Below, one piece after another: positions 51,815 through 61,071 of a stretch of DNA of 64,000 nt (the stretch's first letter is position 1; each line of letters begins with the position of its first letter). Below the pieces are notes generated by a model. The model did not search any database. It saw only the letters and a list, made by a program, of their open reading frames with translations, and had not been told where the DNA came from. A program made the position numbers and the translations under genes. The stretch comes from DAOLCO01 sp964612555. GTDB lineage: Bacteria; Bdellovibrionota_C; UBA2361; SZUA-149; DAOLCO01. Location: contig CAZTBW010000005.1 of assembly GCA_964612555.1 (NCBI GenBank), forward strand, positions 124,001 through 188,000, written 5' to 3'.

Positions 51815-52150
51815 TTATAATTTTTGTCGTAGTTCAAAAAATTCTTTTGGACGGTTATATTGCCAGGGATCTCTGGTATTTGATTTATGAATTTCAATCT
51901 TTTGCCAAACATTTCCAGTAACATATGGTTCAATATCGAGCCATTCTTGTAGTTCTTTTTCACTCGGAAAATCCATAACAAGCATTGAACCTTTCATTTT
52001 TCCTTCATCATCCAGAAGTGCTGCTCCATACCACATATTTCCGGAAGTAAACAATTTATCACCTAAAGCAATGTGCGCCTCCCTTACCTTCATTCTGCGC
52101 TCCAGGGCTTCCCCATCTTTCCCATCCAGACCTATAATTACAAATTGCAT
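51815..52150 (-). CDS. YCII-related protein
   Basis: 111 residues from the ATG at 52150, which begins the domain as MQFVIIGLDGKDGEALERRM; the frame continues upstream to 52195 inside the RidA gene. Typical features are VREAHIALGDKLFTSGNMW and a ferredoxin-like end FPSEKELQEWLDIEPYV. The family's biochemical role is poorly known. It follows the RidA gene closely, so the two probably share a transcript. Confidence 0.8.
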   Translation of the reverse strand: MQFVIIGLDGKDGEALERRMKVREAHIALGDKLFTSGNMWYGAALLDDEGKMKGSMLVMDFPSEKELQEWLDIEPYVTGNVWQKIEIHKSNTRDPWQYNRPKEFFELRQKL

Positions 52151-52175
52151 ATCAACTCTGTCCTTCTTATCCCGC

Positions 52176-52598
52176 TTATTTTCCTCTGTAAGCAATCACG
52201 GTCATTTCAATCTTCGCACCAAATGCCAAACTACTCACAGCAACCATTTCACGCGCAGGTCGAAATCTGCCCAATCGACGCGTGTAAATCTCATTCATCT
52301 TCGGTGCGTCAGCGATGTCGGTCAAATATACAGTAACCCTCGCCACATCTGCCAAGCTAAGACCCGCACCCGCAAGGACGCCTTCTATGTTGTCAATGGT
52401 GCGCTCAGTCTCAGTGACAATTCCGCCTTCGACAAGTTTTCCTGTTGCCGGATCAAGAGCAATTAGTCCAGCCAGGTAAGCGGTATCACCAGCCCATACT
52501 ACTTGCGAAAAAAACGGTGCTGGAGCTGGAGTACCAGGAATATTATTCAAGTACTCGACTGAGCCACCCTCATTCGTCAGTTCAGATTTCTTATTCAT
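52176..52598 (-). CDS. RidA/YjgF-family deaminase
   Basis: 140 residues. The pattern PAPAPFFSQVVWAGDTAYLA, TIDNIEGVLAGAGLSLADVA and VTVYLTDIADAPKMNEIY, with the conserved Arg in RPAREMVAV, matches RidA proteins. These hydrolyse reactive enamine or imine intermediates. The gene is visibly richer in G and C than its neighbours (many CGC, GCG and CCC codons), suggesting recent acquisition. Its last bases overlap an extended frame of the YCII gene. Confidence 0.88.
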   Translation of the reverse strand: MNKKSELTNEGGSVEYLNNIPGTPAPAPFFSQVVWAGDTAYLAGLIALDPATGKLVEGGIVTETERTIDNIEGVLAGAGLSLADVARVTVYLTDIADAPKMNEIYTRRLGRFRPAREMVAVSSLAFGAKIEMTVIAYRGK

Positions 52599-52669
52599 CT
52601 ATCACTCCCTTAGTGAGGTAATATAAAAGGGCATCAGGCAAAACTCCGGTGACGCAGATTGTCATCTAA

Positions 52670-52897
52670 CTATAAATCAAAACTATCCCAACGTATAGTT
52701 AAAATAGTACTATCTTTTTTAAATTCTGCTTTATGATAAAGACCATCTCCCCAAATGGAAAAATCACCAAATTTCTTTAACACATGGACGCTATCTGTAG
52801 AATCAAAAGTTATATCAGGTGAAAAAGTTAATTCCAAATGACCATCTTTACTTACTAAAATAGAAATAGTTTTTCCACTACTAAGTGGCATGCACAT
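52670..52897 (-). CDS. Hypothetical small protein
   Basis: 75 residues, start uncertain. It looks beta-rich (ISILVSKDGHLELTFSPDIT, FGDFSIWGDGLYHKAEFK). No signal peptide or membrane segment. It may be a 5'-truncated remnant since it sits at the edge between the accessory zone and the oxidase cluster. Family not recognised. Confidence 0.4.
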   Translation of the reverse strand: MCMPLSSGKTISILVSKDGHLELTFSPDITFDSTDSVHVLKKFGDFSIWGDGLYHKAEFKKDSTILTIRWDSFDL

Positions 52898-52970
52898 TCA
52901 AGTAGTTAATTCTTCTTAAATATGAGATAAAATCATACCATGTGACATATAAAATCAGAGTCCAATGACA

Positions 52971-53174
52971 CTATTTTAAATGAAGTTTCTCCCTCTTCTC
53001 TCCTTCAACATTCTCTGAAGATACAAATCTTTCACTTTCTTCTTCAAACAAAATTCTGACTGCGGGGGTATCAAGGTCATCCATTTGTCCATCTTTTAGT
53101 GACCAGACAAAAGCAAAAACGGCGCCGGAAACAAGACAGAGAACAAGTGGCAAAAGAAAATATAAAACTTCCAT
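52971..53174 (-). CDS. ccoS: cbb3-type oxidase assembly protein CcoS
   Basis: 67 residues with one membrane helix (4-24) followed by the diagnostic FVWSLKDGQMDDLDTPAVRIL motif region (about 22-42). Required for maturation of the CcoN copper and heme centre. It starts 10 bases after ccoI, the usual order. Confidence 0.93.
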   Translation of the reverse strand: MEVLYFLLPLVLCLVSGAVFAFVWSLKDGQMDDLDTPAVRILFEEESERFVSSENVEGEKREKLHLK

Positions 53175-53184
53175 CGTAAAACCC

Positions 53185-55638
53185 TTACCTTATGTATGAT
53201 TTTTGTGAAAATGCAAGACCAACAACAATGAGCGAACTGATTGGCATAAGCAGAGCCGCAACAAGTGGGGAAACATAACCTCCTATAGCCAATACACAAC
53301 CAAATATATTAAAAATAAAGGAACTTGCCAAACCTCTGTAAACAACTTTCATACTCTCTCTGGAACCATGAAACAATTTATCGAGTAGTCTGACATCCGG
53401 ACGTGAAAAAAAACCATCGGAAACAACAAAACTTGCTTCTGCACCCCCGTGCATCGCAATACCAACGGAAGCACTAGCCAGAGCAGCAGCATCATTACTT
53501 CCATCACCAAAAAATATACTTACATTTTGATCATTCAGTTCTTTAATTTTTACGACCTTATCCTCAGGAGACATCGAACCAAAAACCCTTGGCTGCGGAA
53601 TATCTAATGTTGAAGCTACTTTTCTCACTACATCAATGACATCCCCTGAAAGAATGTAAATCTCATTACTTTTTTGTAACTCTGCCATTACCTCCTTCAT
53701 ACCTTCGCGAATCGGGTCTCCAAGTCCCAGAACAAGCTTAAGCTCTCCATTTACAGAAACATAAACAGGAGAACACCCCGATTCTGAAATTCTTAAAACT
53801 TCTTCCCCGGCTTCCTGAGGAATCGAAATTTCAGAAGTCTTCATCATTAATTGATTACCTGCCAAGATAAACAAATCATCTACATAAGCAGAAATACCCA
53901 TACCGGCAGTCTCAGTCACATCACGCACCATCAGAGAATGCGAAGCATAATTTTTAAGATTTTCTACAATCGAACGAGCAACTATATGAGAAGAATACTT
54001 TTCCAATTCATAAAGAAAAGGTAAAACACTCCTGTCTCCCCAAATCGAATGAATATTAAATTTCCCTTCAGTCAGAGTTCCGGTTTTATCAAAAATACAC
54101 CGACGACATTTTGATATAAGCTCTATAACTGTGGTACTTCTTAAATGAATACCTGAACGAGCAGCGTTACCAAGAGCAACGCTTAATGCCAAGGGAGTTG
54201 CCATGCCTAAAGCGCAGGGACAGCTTATTATTAAAAGCGCAATCAACCGCTCGAAAGCTTCCTCAAGACCATGCTGCAAACCGCAAAAGAAAGCAACTAC
54301 AGCAAGTAAAAGAACAATCATAACAAACCATCTGCTTAAACGGTCTACCAGATGTAAAACTGCCGGTCTTGATTTTTGCATATCACTGGCAAGACGGGCA
54401 AGACGACCAATTCTTGTTTGCTCACCGGTGGAAGTAACCTCTATACGAAGGGGCGATGATATGTTTTTCATCCCGGCATAGACAAGTCCTTCAACTGACG
54501 TTTGTATCGGCACAGATTCCCCGGTCAGAACAGAACAATCAAGGAGACTTTCTCCAGAGCGGATAACACCATCAACAGGAATCACTTCTCCACTTAAAAC
54601 TTCTATCATACTCCCCTTTCGAACTTCATCAAGTGAAGCCTCACGAACCTTTTCATCTTCAAGTAAATGAACATGAGAAGGTAAAAGAGAAAAAAGAAGT
54701 TCGGTTTTTTCCTGAGATTTGTGCTGTGCTCTAAACTGAAGAAATCTGCTTACCAGAAGAAGGAAAATGATTGTCGCAACGGAATCAAAATAAATTTCAC
54801 CTGCACCTCGAAAAGTATTTATCGCACTTCCGATAAAAGCAGAAATTATTCCCAGTGATATCGGAACATCAAGATGTACCTGTTTTAAGGACAATGCGGC
54901 AAAAGCCCTTCGATAAAAGACTCTCCCCGACCAGAACACAGAAGGAATACAAAGTACAAACGAAGTCCATCTGAAAAGATTTTGGTACTGGGCATCAATA
55001 TCACTGAAAAAACCCGCGTACAAACAGACCGAAAGTATCATGATATTGCCGGCACATGCCCCGGCAATGCCCAATGACAGCAGCAGATTGTTCTCTATTT
55101 TTTTTCTAAGTCGGGAAAACTGATGTCCTCTGAAAGGGTGTGGTCGATACCCTATTCTGGTAAACTCTGATGCGATCAAAGAAAGGCTTGTTTTATTTTT
55201 TATGAACACAATTTCAGCAACAGACTTTGAAAGGTCCACTCTTACTTTGTACAGTCCTGAAATAATCTCAGGACTTTTCTCCAACAACCATACACAAGCC
55301 GGACAATGTACTCCTTCAAGAAACAGCTCTATTCTACCTAATACTTCTCCATTTTCTTCATATGTATGTACGTGATAATCCTGAAACTCTGTTGAATCAA
55401 ACCACGCAAGGTCTGCCGGAGACTCAGCTTCAACCGCAGGTATGCCCCCGCTTTCACTCTGTTTCTGAAGCGTATAATAATAATCGAGCTTGTTATCTTT
55501 GATAAACGAATACACGCAAGCACAACCATTACAGCAGAACTCCCTGCCTTTTCTCAAATGCTTCCTGTAATCTGGAACCTTGATACCGCAGTGAAGACAA
55601 ATTATCGTATCTTCATCTTTGCTTTTTTCATCACTCAT
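53185..55638 (-). CDS. ccoI: Copper-transporting P-type ATPase CcoI (FixI)
   Basis: 817 residues. The N-terminal domain is Cys-rich: IICLHCGIKVPDY, then FCCNGCACVYSFI. A heavy-metal-binding HCPACVWLLEKS follows at about residue 112. Eight membrane helices surround ISCPCALGMATPLAL (CPC ion site), with DKTGTLTEG as phosphorylation site and FFGDGSNDAAALASA as hinge. It supplies copper for the CuB site of CcoN. It is divergent from safE and coupled to ccoS. Confidence 0.95.
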   Translation of the reverse strand: MSDEKSKDEDTIICLHCGIKVPDYRKHLRKGREFCCNGCACVYSFIKDNKLDYYYTLQKQSESGGIPAVEAESPADLAWFDSTEFQDYHVHTYEENGEVLGRIELFLEGVHCPACVWLLEKSPEIISGLYKVRVDLSKSVAEIVFIKNKTSLSLIASEFTRIGYRPHPFRGHQFSRLRKKIENNLLLSLGIAGACAGNIMILSVCLYAGFFSDIDAQYQNLFRWTSFVLCIPSVFWSGRVFYRRAFAALSLKQVHLDVPISLGIISAFIGSAINTFRGAGEIYFDSVATIIFLLLVSRFLQFRAQHKSQEKTELLFSLLPSHVHLLEDEKVREASLDEVRKGSMIEVLSGEVIPVDGVIRSGESLLDCSVLTGESVPIQTSVEGLVYAGMKNISSPLRIEVTSTGEQTRIGRLARLASDMQKSRPAVLHLVDRLSRWFVMIVLLLAVVAFFCGLQHGLEEAFERLIALLIISCPCALGMATPLALSVALGNAARSGIHLRSTTVIELISKCRRCIFDKTGTLTEGKFNIHSIWGDRSVLPFLYELEKYSSHIVARSIVENLKNYASHSLMVRDVTETAGMGISAYVDDLFILAGNQLMMKTSEISIPQEAGEEVLRISESGCSPVYVSVNGELKLVLGLGDPIREGMKEVMAELQKSNEIYILSGDVIDVVRKVASTLDIPQPRVFGSMSPEDKVVKIKELNDQNVSIFFGDGSNDAAALASASVGIAMHGGAEASFVVSDGFFSRPDVRLLDKLFHGSRESMKVVYRGLASSFIFNIFGCVLAIGGYVSPLVAALLMPISSLIVVGLAFSQKSYIR

Positions 55639-55667
55639 TGTATTTTACCTGTTAAAAATAAACAAAG

Positions 55668-56450
55668 ATGGCTCCTTCCTCTGAAATTTTAATAACGGTT
55701 CTGCTCTCAAGTCTCATCGGCAGTCTTCATTGCCTCGGGATGTGTGGTGGTTTTGTCGCCCTGTGCTGTTTTTCTGGTGACAATACACAGTCGAAAACCA
55801 TAAGTTATATATCAGAACTTGCATACCATTGCATGCGTTTCATCAGTTATATTTTTCTTGGTTTCCTTGCAGGCTTACTTGGGAATATAAGCTCCCAGTA
55901 TATGGCAGCAGCCGGATTCCAACGTGGTTTTGGTGTTTTTGCGGGGATTATTCTTATTGTCTGGGGGTTGCGTGATATTGGTTTTTTTTCCAGCCTCCAA
56001 AGTCGATTTTCCGGTATTTCATCTTTACAATATTTTCTGAGCACAAAACTTATTTCTTTAAAAATCTTTCAGTACCCGATAAAAAGCAGGGGAGTCACAA
56101 GAGGAGCATTTATCGGATTAATGTCTGGTTTACTACCTTGTGGTTGGCTTTATGCTTATGTTCTGACCGCTTCCACTACCGAAAATGCCTTATCCGGAAT
56201 GTGGATAATGGCTGCTTTCTGGGCGGGAACAGTACCGGTGCTCTTCATTTTTGCAAGAGTACTGAAACAGGTAAATCAGTTATGGCTTGGAAAAATACCA
56301 AAAATCACAGCCCTGTTTATCATTGCTCTTGGACTGATGAGCATAAGCGGCAGAATGACAAGAATTGAAGATCCTTCGATTTTCAGGAAACACAATGAAT
56401 CATCAACAACTCATAATAATGATGAAAATTCCAGCACCTCATGTCATTGA
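55668..56450 (+). CDS. SafE/TauE-like sulfite exporter family membrane protein (cbb3-linked)
   Basis: 260 residues with about six or seven membrane segments. Duplicated family motifs are IGSLHCLGMCGGFVALCCF and GLMSGLLPCGWLYAYVLTAS. The Cys residues in both motifs suggest a metal- or thiol-handling role. Relatives of this branch are usually encoded in cbb3 gene clusters and are thought to help copper or redox handling. It is the only plus-strand gene inside the cluster, divergent from ccoI and 4 bases from the CcoH-like gene tail-to-tail. The C-terminal tail (NNDENSSTSCH) is hydrophilic with His and Cys. Confidence 0.85.
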   Translation: MAPSSEILITVLLSSLIGSLHCLGMCGGFVALCCFSGDNTQSKTISYISELAYHCMRFISYIFLGFLAGLLGNISSQYMAAAGFQRGFGVFAGIILIVWGLRDIGFFSSLQSRFSGISSLQYFLSTKLISLKIFQYPIKSRGVTRGAFIGLMSGLLPCGWLYAYVLTASTTENALSGMWIMAAFWAGTVPVLFIFARVLKQVNQLWLGKIPKITALFIIALGLMSISGRMTRIEDPSIFRKHNESSTTHNNDENSSTSCH

Positions 56451-56454
56451 TTTG

Positions 56455-56643
56455 TTAATCTCTTTTTGATGTCTCTTCCAGAGGAACCTTAATTTTATAT
56501 GAAGAGTCATTGTCATCTGAAACAACCAGTTCAAAACCACCTCCTTCATCCATGATTGCAAGCCATCCGAAATAAATATTCACTCCGATTGTTACTGTCA
56601 GTATCAAGCCTACTATGAACTTCCAGCGCTTTGATTTATCCAT
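56455..56643 (-). CDS. FixH/CcoH-like small membrane protein
   Basis: 62 residues: one membrane helix (KFIVGLILTVTIGVNIYFGW, about 8-27) followed by a short periplasmic tail. Full FixH proteins are about 160 residues, so this has the anchor and start only. It starts 14 bases after ccoG, the normal place of ccoH. A truncated gene or reduced form are both possible. Confidence 0.6.
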   Translation of the reverse strand: MDKSKRWKFIVGLILTVTIGVNIYFGWLAIMDEGGGFELVVSDDNDSSYKIKVPLEETSKRD

Positions 56644-56657
56644 TCCGCTTTCACTAC

Positions 56658-58070
56658 CTATGGTTTTTTCAAATGATATAACAGAGAATCCCGAAAACCG
56701 TTTTGGCTCTCTACCTTGATTTCAACTTCCGATTCAGGAAACTCCAAAGGGAAATACAGCAAAATACTTACCATCTGGCTTGATTTAGGAGAAATATTTA
56801 CCTGTTCAAGGGGAATCACTACTCTTAATGATTCATTTTTTTCAACGGAAAGAGAATACACATCCCCACTTTCACCTCCGTTTGTAAGCTTGATTCGTAT
56901 ATGATTCATGATTTCACCTGTTTCAAGAACACGATAAGGCTCCTTAGCATCTCTCAATATCTGAACCATTGTATCTTCACGGGTAAGTAACCTGAAGAAA
57001 AAAGAACCTGTTAATATAAGAAGAGCAAGAAAATATAAAACTGATCGAGGTCTGATAATCCGAAACCCACTATCTCCGGACTGTTCTCCTTTAAATTGTG
57101 CCGAGGAACCGTATTTAATCAGATCAGGAGCCTGTCCGATTTTTCTCATCACCGCATTACATGCGTCAATGCACTGCGTACAGTGTAGACATTCCATTTG
57201 AAGCCCACTGCGAATATCGATACCGGTCGGGCAAACTTCAACACACTGATAACAATCAATACAATCTCCTTTTTCGCTTCGGTCTTTGCCTTTCCCTCTT
57301 GGCTCCCCTCTTCGTTCATCATAGCCAACTATCAAGGAATTTTTATCCAGAAGAACGGACTGAAGTCTTGCATAAGGACAGGCGATCGTACACATCTGCT
57401 CTCTAAAGTAGGCAAAATCAAAAACCACAAGAAATGTAACGAAAAGCATGATTCCAAAAGGTACCGGGTTCTCCAGTGGTGGAAGAGTCATCCAGTGGAG
57501 TAAAGTATCGGAGCCTATAAAATAGGCAAGAAATGCATTTGCAAGGACACTGCTTATAAAAAAATAAATTATATACTTAAGAGTTTTTTTCCATATTTTT
57601 TCAAATGAAGAAGCTTCAAGATCACGCTTCCTTCTTTTATTGGGAGAACCCTCTATAAGAGTCTCTATCGGTCTGAAAACAAATTCAAGGTACACGGTCT
57701 GGGGACACGCCCATCCACACCAGACTCTACCCAGAATCGCAGTTGCAGCAATGATACATATCCCTATAGACAACAAAAACAATAGAAACAGCAGGGCATC
57801 TGTGGCAAAAAAAGATTTTCCAAAAACAACAAACTCCTTCCCGACAACGTCAAGAAGAAGTAACGGTTTTCCATTGATTTTTATAAAAGGTACCACAACG
57901 TAAAGTGCGATCAGAAACCAGGCAAGAGTTCGTCTTTTAAAGTAAAAATTTTCCTTTGCGATCTTCGGATACAGCCATCTGCGTGTACCATCCAGAGTCA
58001 TAGTTGAAAGAACCTCCTCAGGAGGAGTCCCCGCCCTGTGACTACCTGCATGGTGATCAGTTTCTGCCAT
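56658..58070 (-). CDS. ccoG: cbb3 oxidase accessory iron-sulfur protein CcoG (FixG)
   Basis: 470 residues. Membrane helices around GRVWCGWACPQTVYLEF and VVFDFAYFREQMCTIACPYA are followed by two [4Fe-4S] motifs, DCIDCYQCVEVCPTGID and CLHCTQCIDACNAVM. A C-terminal Ig-like domain (about 370-470) follows. CcoG reduces Cu(II) for delivery to the oxidase. It follows ccoP. Confidence 0.94.
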   Translation of the reverse strand: MAETDHHAGSHRAGTPPEEVLSTMTLDGTRRWLYPKIAKENFYFKRRTLAWFLIALYVVVPFIKINGKPLLLLDVVGKEFVVFGKSFFATDALLFLLFLLSIGICIIAATAILGRVWCGWACPQTVYLEFVFRPIETLIEGSPNKRRKRDLEASSFEKIWKKTLKYIIYFFISSVLANAFLAYFIGSDTLLHWMTLPPLENPVPFGIMLFVTFLVVFDFAYFREQMCTIACPYARLQSVLLDKNSLIVGYDERRGEPRGKGKDRSEKGDCIDCYQCVEVCPTGIDIRSGLQMECLHCTQCIDACNAVMRKIGQAPDLIKYGSSAQFKGEQSGDSGFRIIRPRSVLYFLALLILTGSFFFRLLTREDTMVQILRDAKEPYRVLETGEIMNHIRIKLTNGGESGDVYSLSVEKNESLRVVIPLEQVNISPKSSQMVSILLYFPLEFPESEVEIKVESQNGFRDSLLYHLKKP

Positions 58071-58111
58071 GGCTGCCCGTTAGGATAAACTTTAGATAAA
58101 CTTCCGCTTCA

Positions 58112-58708
58112 TTACTGAAGAGAAGTTGCCTCGCTCAAGTCTCCTTCTGCTCCTTTTCCCGGCACATTAGTTCCCTGTATCGACCTTATAAACGCAACAA
58201 GAGCGAAGCGTTCTTCTTCACTTAGTTGCCCTTCCCAGGGAATCATTCCTTTTTCCACAACTCCGACATTTATAATATGGAGTATCCGCTCCAAACTACC
58301 ACCATGAATCCAGTAATCATCTGTCAGGTTTGGTCCGATTAAACCTTGTCCTTTATCCGCATGGCAAGCCATGCAACGTGAAGCAAAGAGGTCTGTTCCT
58401 TTTATTATCATTTCTTCACTTAATGCTGCTTTAACAAGCCTTGTTGTCAAATCCTCTGCGGTTCCTCCTCCAGAAACTTCTCCTTTCTGCTGTTCTTTCA
58501 GATCCAAAGCAAGTTTCATCTCAGCTTCGTACTCTTCAATACTTCCAGTTCCATAACCGGTCATATAGTAACCGCAATAAACAACAGAAAAAATAACTGT
58601 TGCCCAGAACATATTCACCCACCAGCGTGGCATGGGGTTATCATACTCAACTATCCCGTCATAAACGTGACTATCTTCAATTTCATCTTCAGATTTTTTT
58701 TCACTCAT
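58112..58708 (-). CDS. ccoP: cbb3 oxidase subunit CcoP, one-heme form
   Basis: 198 residues. The N-terminal membrane helix (WWVNMFWATVIFSVVYCGYY) is preceded by DGIVEYDNPMPRW, standard for CcoP. Only one heme-binding motif is present: RCMACHADKGQGLIGPNLTD (C112 to H116), with Met155 as likely axial ligand. The PNLTDDYWIHGG segment shows this is the first of the two heme domains of ordinary CcoP (about 300 residues). The second heme domain is absent. Confidence 0.92.
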   Translation of the reverse strand: MSEKKSEDEIEDSHVYDGIVEYDNPMPRWWVNMFWATVIFSVVYCGYYMTGYGTGSIEEYEAEMKLALDLKEQQKGEVSGGGTAEDLTTRLVKAALSEEMIIKGTDLFASRCMACHADKGQGLIGPNLTDDYWIHGGSLERILHIINVGVVEKGMIPWEGQLSEEERFALVAFIRSIQGTNVPGKGAEGDLSEATSLQ

Positions 58709-58721
58709 AGCTCAACCTTCA

Positions 58722-58877
58722 TCAATTACCACTTAAATTATCAGACTCATCTTCAAGCGGGAGACCGGATAACCTCTCAATCTCATTTTTTTTTGTAAAA
58801 AAGAACGCCCTCACACAGATCACTACAAATAGTGTCAAACATACGATCAGAGCGATCTTTGGAAGCATTGTAAGCAT
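58722..58877 (-). CDS. ccoQ: CcoQ-like small oxidase subunit (51 residues)
   Basis: Found by translating the gap between ccoNO and ccoP. One membrane helix (MLPKIALIVCLTLFVVICVR) is followed by the CcoQ-type tail IERLSGLPLEDES. The frame fits snugly (14 bases from ccoNO, 13 from ccoP). CcoQ stabilises the CcoP association in other bacteria. Confidence 0.8.
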   Translation of the reverse strand: MLTMLPKIALIVCLTLFVVICVRAFFFTKKNEIERLSGLPLEDESDNLSGN

Positions 58878-58892
58878 TTTAACTATCCCTGT

Positions 58893-61040
58893 TTATTTCT
58901 CTTTCTTGTCTGAGACTTCTTTTTTAAAATCAGTTCCAAGTCTCTGAAGATATGCAATCATTGCTATGATCTCCTTATCCTTCAATTCTCTCGTTTCACC
59001 AGACTGTTTCAGACGCTGGGATATTTCTTCAGCCTGAGACATTGCCAAAGACTCAGCAGAATCAATTTCTTCAGGCGAATAGGGAGTTCCCAGCCATGCC
59101 AAAGCAGCAAGTTTTCTTGAGGTATCAGATAGATCAAGGTCATCTTCAAGCATGTATTTGTATTCTGGCATTATAGAACCAGGAGAAGTCGATCTCGGGT
59201 CTTCCATGTGACGTACGTGCCAAAGGTCAGGATATTTTCCTCCTACACGGTGCAGATCAGGACCGGTTCTCTTTGATCCCCATTGAAATGGTCGATCATA
59301 AATAAACTCCCCTGCACGAGAATATTCGCCGTATCTTTCAGTCTCTGATCTGAATGGTCTTACCATCTGAGAGTGACAGGTATAACAACCATCCCGAACG
59401 TAAATATCTCTTCCTTCAAGCTCAAGCGGAGTATATGGTTTAACACTCGAAATGGAAGGAACATTTTTCTCAATCAAAAACGCAGGAACAAACTCAAACA
59501 AGGATGCAACAATAACAGCAACCGTTGTCCAGACTGAAAGCGCAACGGGAAGCCCTTCAAGTCTGCGATGAAAAGTCTTTCCAACCTTCGCGGATTTATC
59601 TACCAGAGCAGGTGCTGAGCTTTCCGTATCCTTAATATCACTATCTGAAGCAATGATGGTTCTGAATATTGAATATGCTCCAAGAACAGTCCCTAAAAGA
59701 TACATAGACCCGCCAATCAATCTAATCCAGTACATCGGTAGCAGCGGAACCACGGTTTCAATGAAATCAGGATACATGAGGCGTCCACTCTGATCGAAAG
59801 CTTTCCACATAAGACCCTGAGTAACCCCGGCAACCCACATTGAAACAGCGTACAGAACAATTCCGATTGTTCCCAACCAGAAATGAAGTGACATCAACTT
59901 TGTACTGTAGATCTCTTTTTTCCAAAGTCTTGGAACAAGCCAGTACAACATTCCAAATGTTATAAAACCATTCCAGCCCAGGGCACCTGAATGAACGTGC
60001 CCAACCGTCCAGTCGGTATAATGGGAAAGTGCGTTAATTGACTTTACTGATAGTGCCGACCCCTCAAATGTTGCCATACCATAAGCGGTAATACCCACAA
60101 CAAAAAACTTGAGGATAGTATCATCAGCAACCTTGTGCCATGCTCCTCTCAAGGTAAGAAGTCCGTTAATCATCCCTCCCCAGGAAGGAGCAATCAACAT
60201 AACGGAAAACACCATACCCAGCGTCGATAACCAGTCTGGAACCGCAGTATAGTGCAGGTGGTGTGGACCTGCCCATATGTATATAAAAACCAGTGACCAA
60301 AAGTGGATAATTGAAAGTCGGTAAGAAAACACCGGTCTTTCAGCTGCTTTTGGCAGAAAGTAGTACATCAGACCAAGAAATGGTGTTGTCAGGAAAAAGG
60401 CTACCGCATTATGACCGTACCACCATTGAACAAATGCATCTTGCACTCCTGCATAAATCGGATAACTCTTGAAAAAAGTCACAGGAACGGCAAGAGAATT
60501 TACAACGTGTAGTACCGTAATCGTTATTATGGTAGCAATGTAAAACCAGATTGCGACATACAAGTGTCTCTCTCTTCTGTTAAGAAGGGTCATAAAAAAG
60601 TTTGCGGCAAAAGTCAGCCATATGAGGGCAATTGCAATATCAATTGGCCACTCAAGCTCGGCATACTCCTTTGAAACAGTGATACCCAAAGGCAGAGTGA
60701 TCGCTGCTGCCACAATAATCAGCTGCCATCCCCAAAAATGAATCTTGCTTAAAAGATCACTCCACATCCTGGCTTTTACCAGTCTCTGTGTCGAATAATA
60801 TATTCCTGTAAAAACAGCGTTACCACAAAAAGCAAAGATAACGGCATTTGTATGAAGTGGTCTGAGTCTGCCGAAGCTGAACCATGACGAGAGATTAAGT
60901 GGCCAGTACGCTAATTGAGCTGCAATCAGAACTCCAACAGACATACCAACAATTGCCCATATGAGAGTTGCAACAGCAAACATCCTTACGATACGGTCAT
61001 CATAAGAAAATGTTTCAATCGAAGATTCTTTAGAAGTCAT
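58893..61040 (-). CDS. ccoNO: cbb3-type cytochrome c oxidase, fused catalytic and monoheme subunits (CcoN-CcoO)
   Basis: 715 residues in one chain. Residues 1-465 are CcoN with twelve membrane helices: heme ligand His63 (PLHTNAVIF), the CuB site WWYGHNAVAFF (His210, Tyr208), AGPHHLHY (260-263), and VGHVHSGALGWNG (348-350). Residues 466-490 form a linker. Residues 491-715 are CcoO: one membrane helix (LSVWTTVAVIVASLFEFVPA) and the heme c site GCYTCHSQMVRPFRSETERY (552-556). It reduces oxygen with high affinity and pumps protons. Cytochrome c electrons would enter through CcoP. The fused CcoNO is known from a few groups. Confidence 0.94.
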   Translation of the reverse strand: MTSKESSIETFSYDDRIVRMFAVATLIWAIVGMSVGVLIAAQLAYWPLNLSSWFSFGRLRPLHTNAVIFAFCGNAVFTGIYYSTQRLVKARMWSDLLSKIHFWGWQLIIVAAAITLPLGITVSKEYAELEWPIDIAIALIWLTFAANFFMTLLNRRERHLYVAIWFYIATIITITVLHVVNSLAVPVTFFKSYPIYAGVQDAFVQWWYGHNAVAFFLTTPFLGLMYYFLPKAAERPVFSYRLSIIHFWSLVFIYIWAGPHHLHYTAVPDWLSTLGMVFSVMLIAPSWGGMINGLLTLRGAWHKVADDTILKFFVVGITAYGMATFEGSALSVKSINALSHYTDWTVGHVHSGALGWNGFITFGMLYWLVPRLWKKEIYSTKLMSLHFWLGTIGIVLYAVSMWVAGVTQGLMWKAFDQSGRLMYPDFIETVVPLLPMYWIRLIGGSMYLLGTVLGAYSIFRTIIASDSDIKDTESSAPALVDKSAKVGKTFHRRLEGLPVALSVWTTVAVIVASLFEFVPAFLIEKNVPSISSVKPYTPLELEGRDIYVRDGCYTCHSQMVRPFRSETERYGEYSRAGEFIYDRPFQWGSKRTGPDLHRVGGKYPDLWHVRHMEDPRSTSPGSIMPEYKYMLEDDLDLSDTSRKLAALAWLGTPYSPEEIDSAESLAMSQAEEISQRLKQSGETRELKDKEIIAMIAYLQRLGTDFKKEVSDKKEK

Positions 61041-61071
61041 AAGAAGGACACCATCAAAAAATAGTCTGCAT

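Noticed and set aside
36000..52900. Chromosomal integron cassette array (many small GNAT, VOC, SMR, Rid and hypothetical genes)
   Set aside because: Gene types fit, but orientation is mixed, genes such as the 370-residue binding proteins are long, and I found no consistent RYYYAAC ... GTTRRRY pairs with folded spacers at gene ends and no integrase. Isolated matches (for example near 48911 and 52664) look random.
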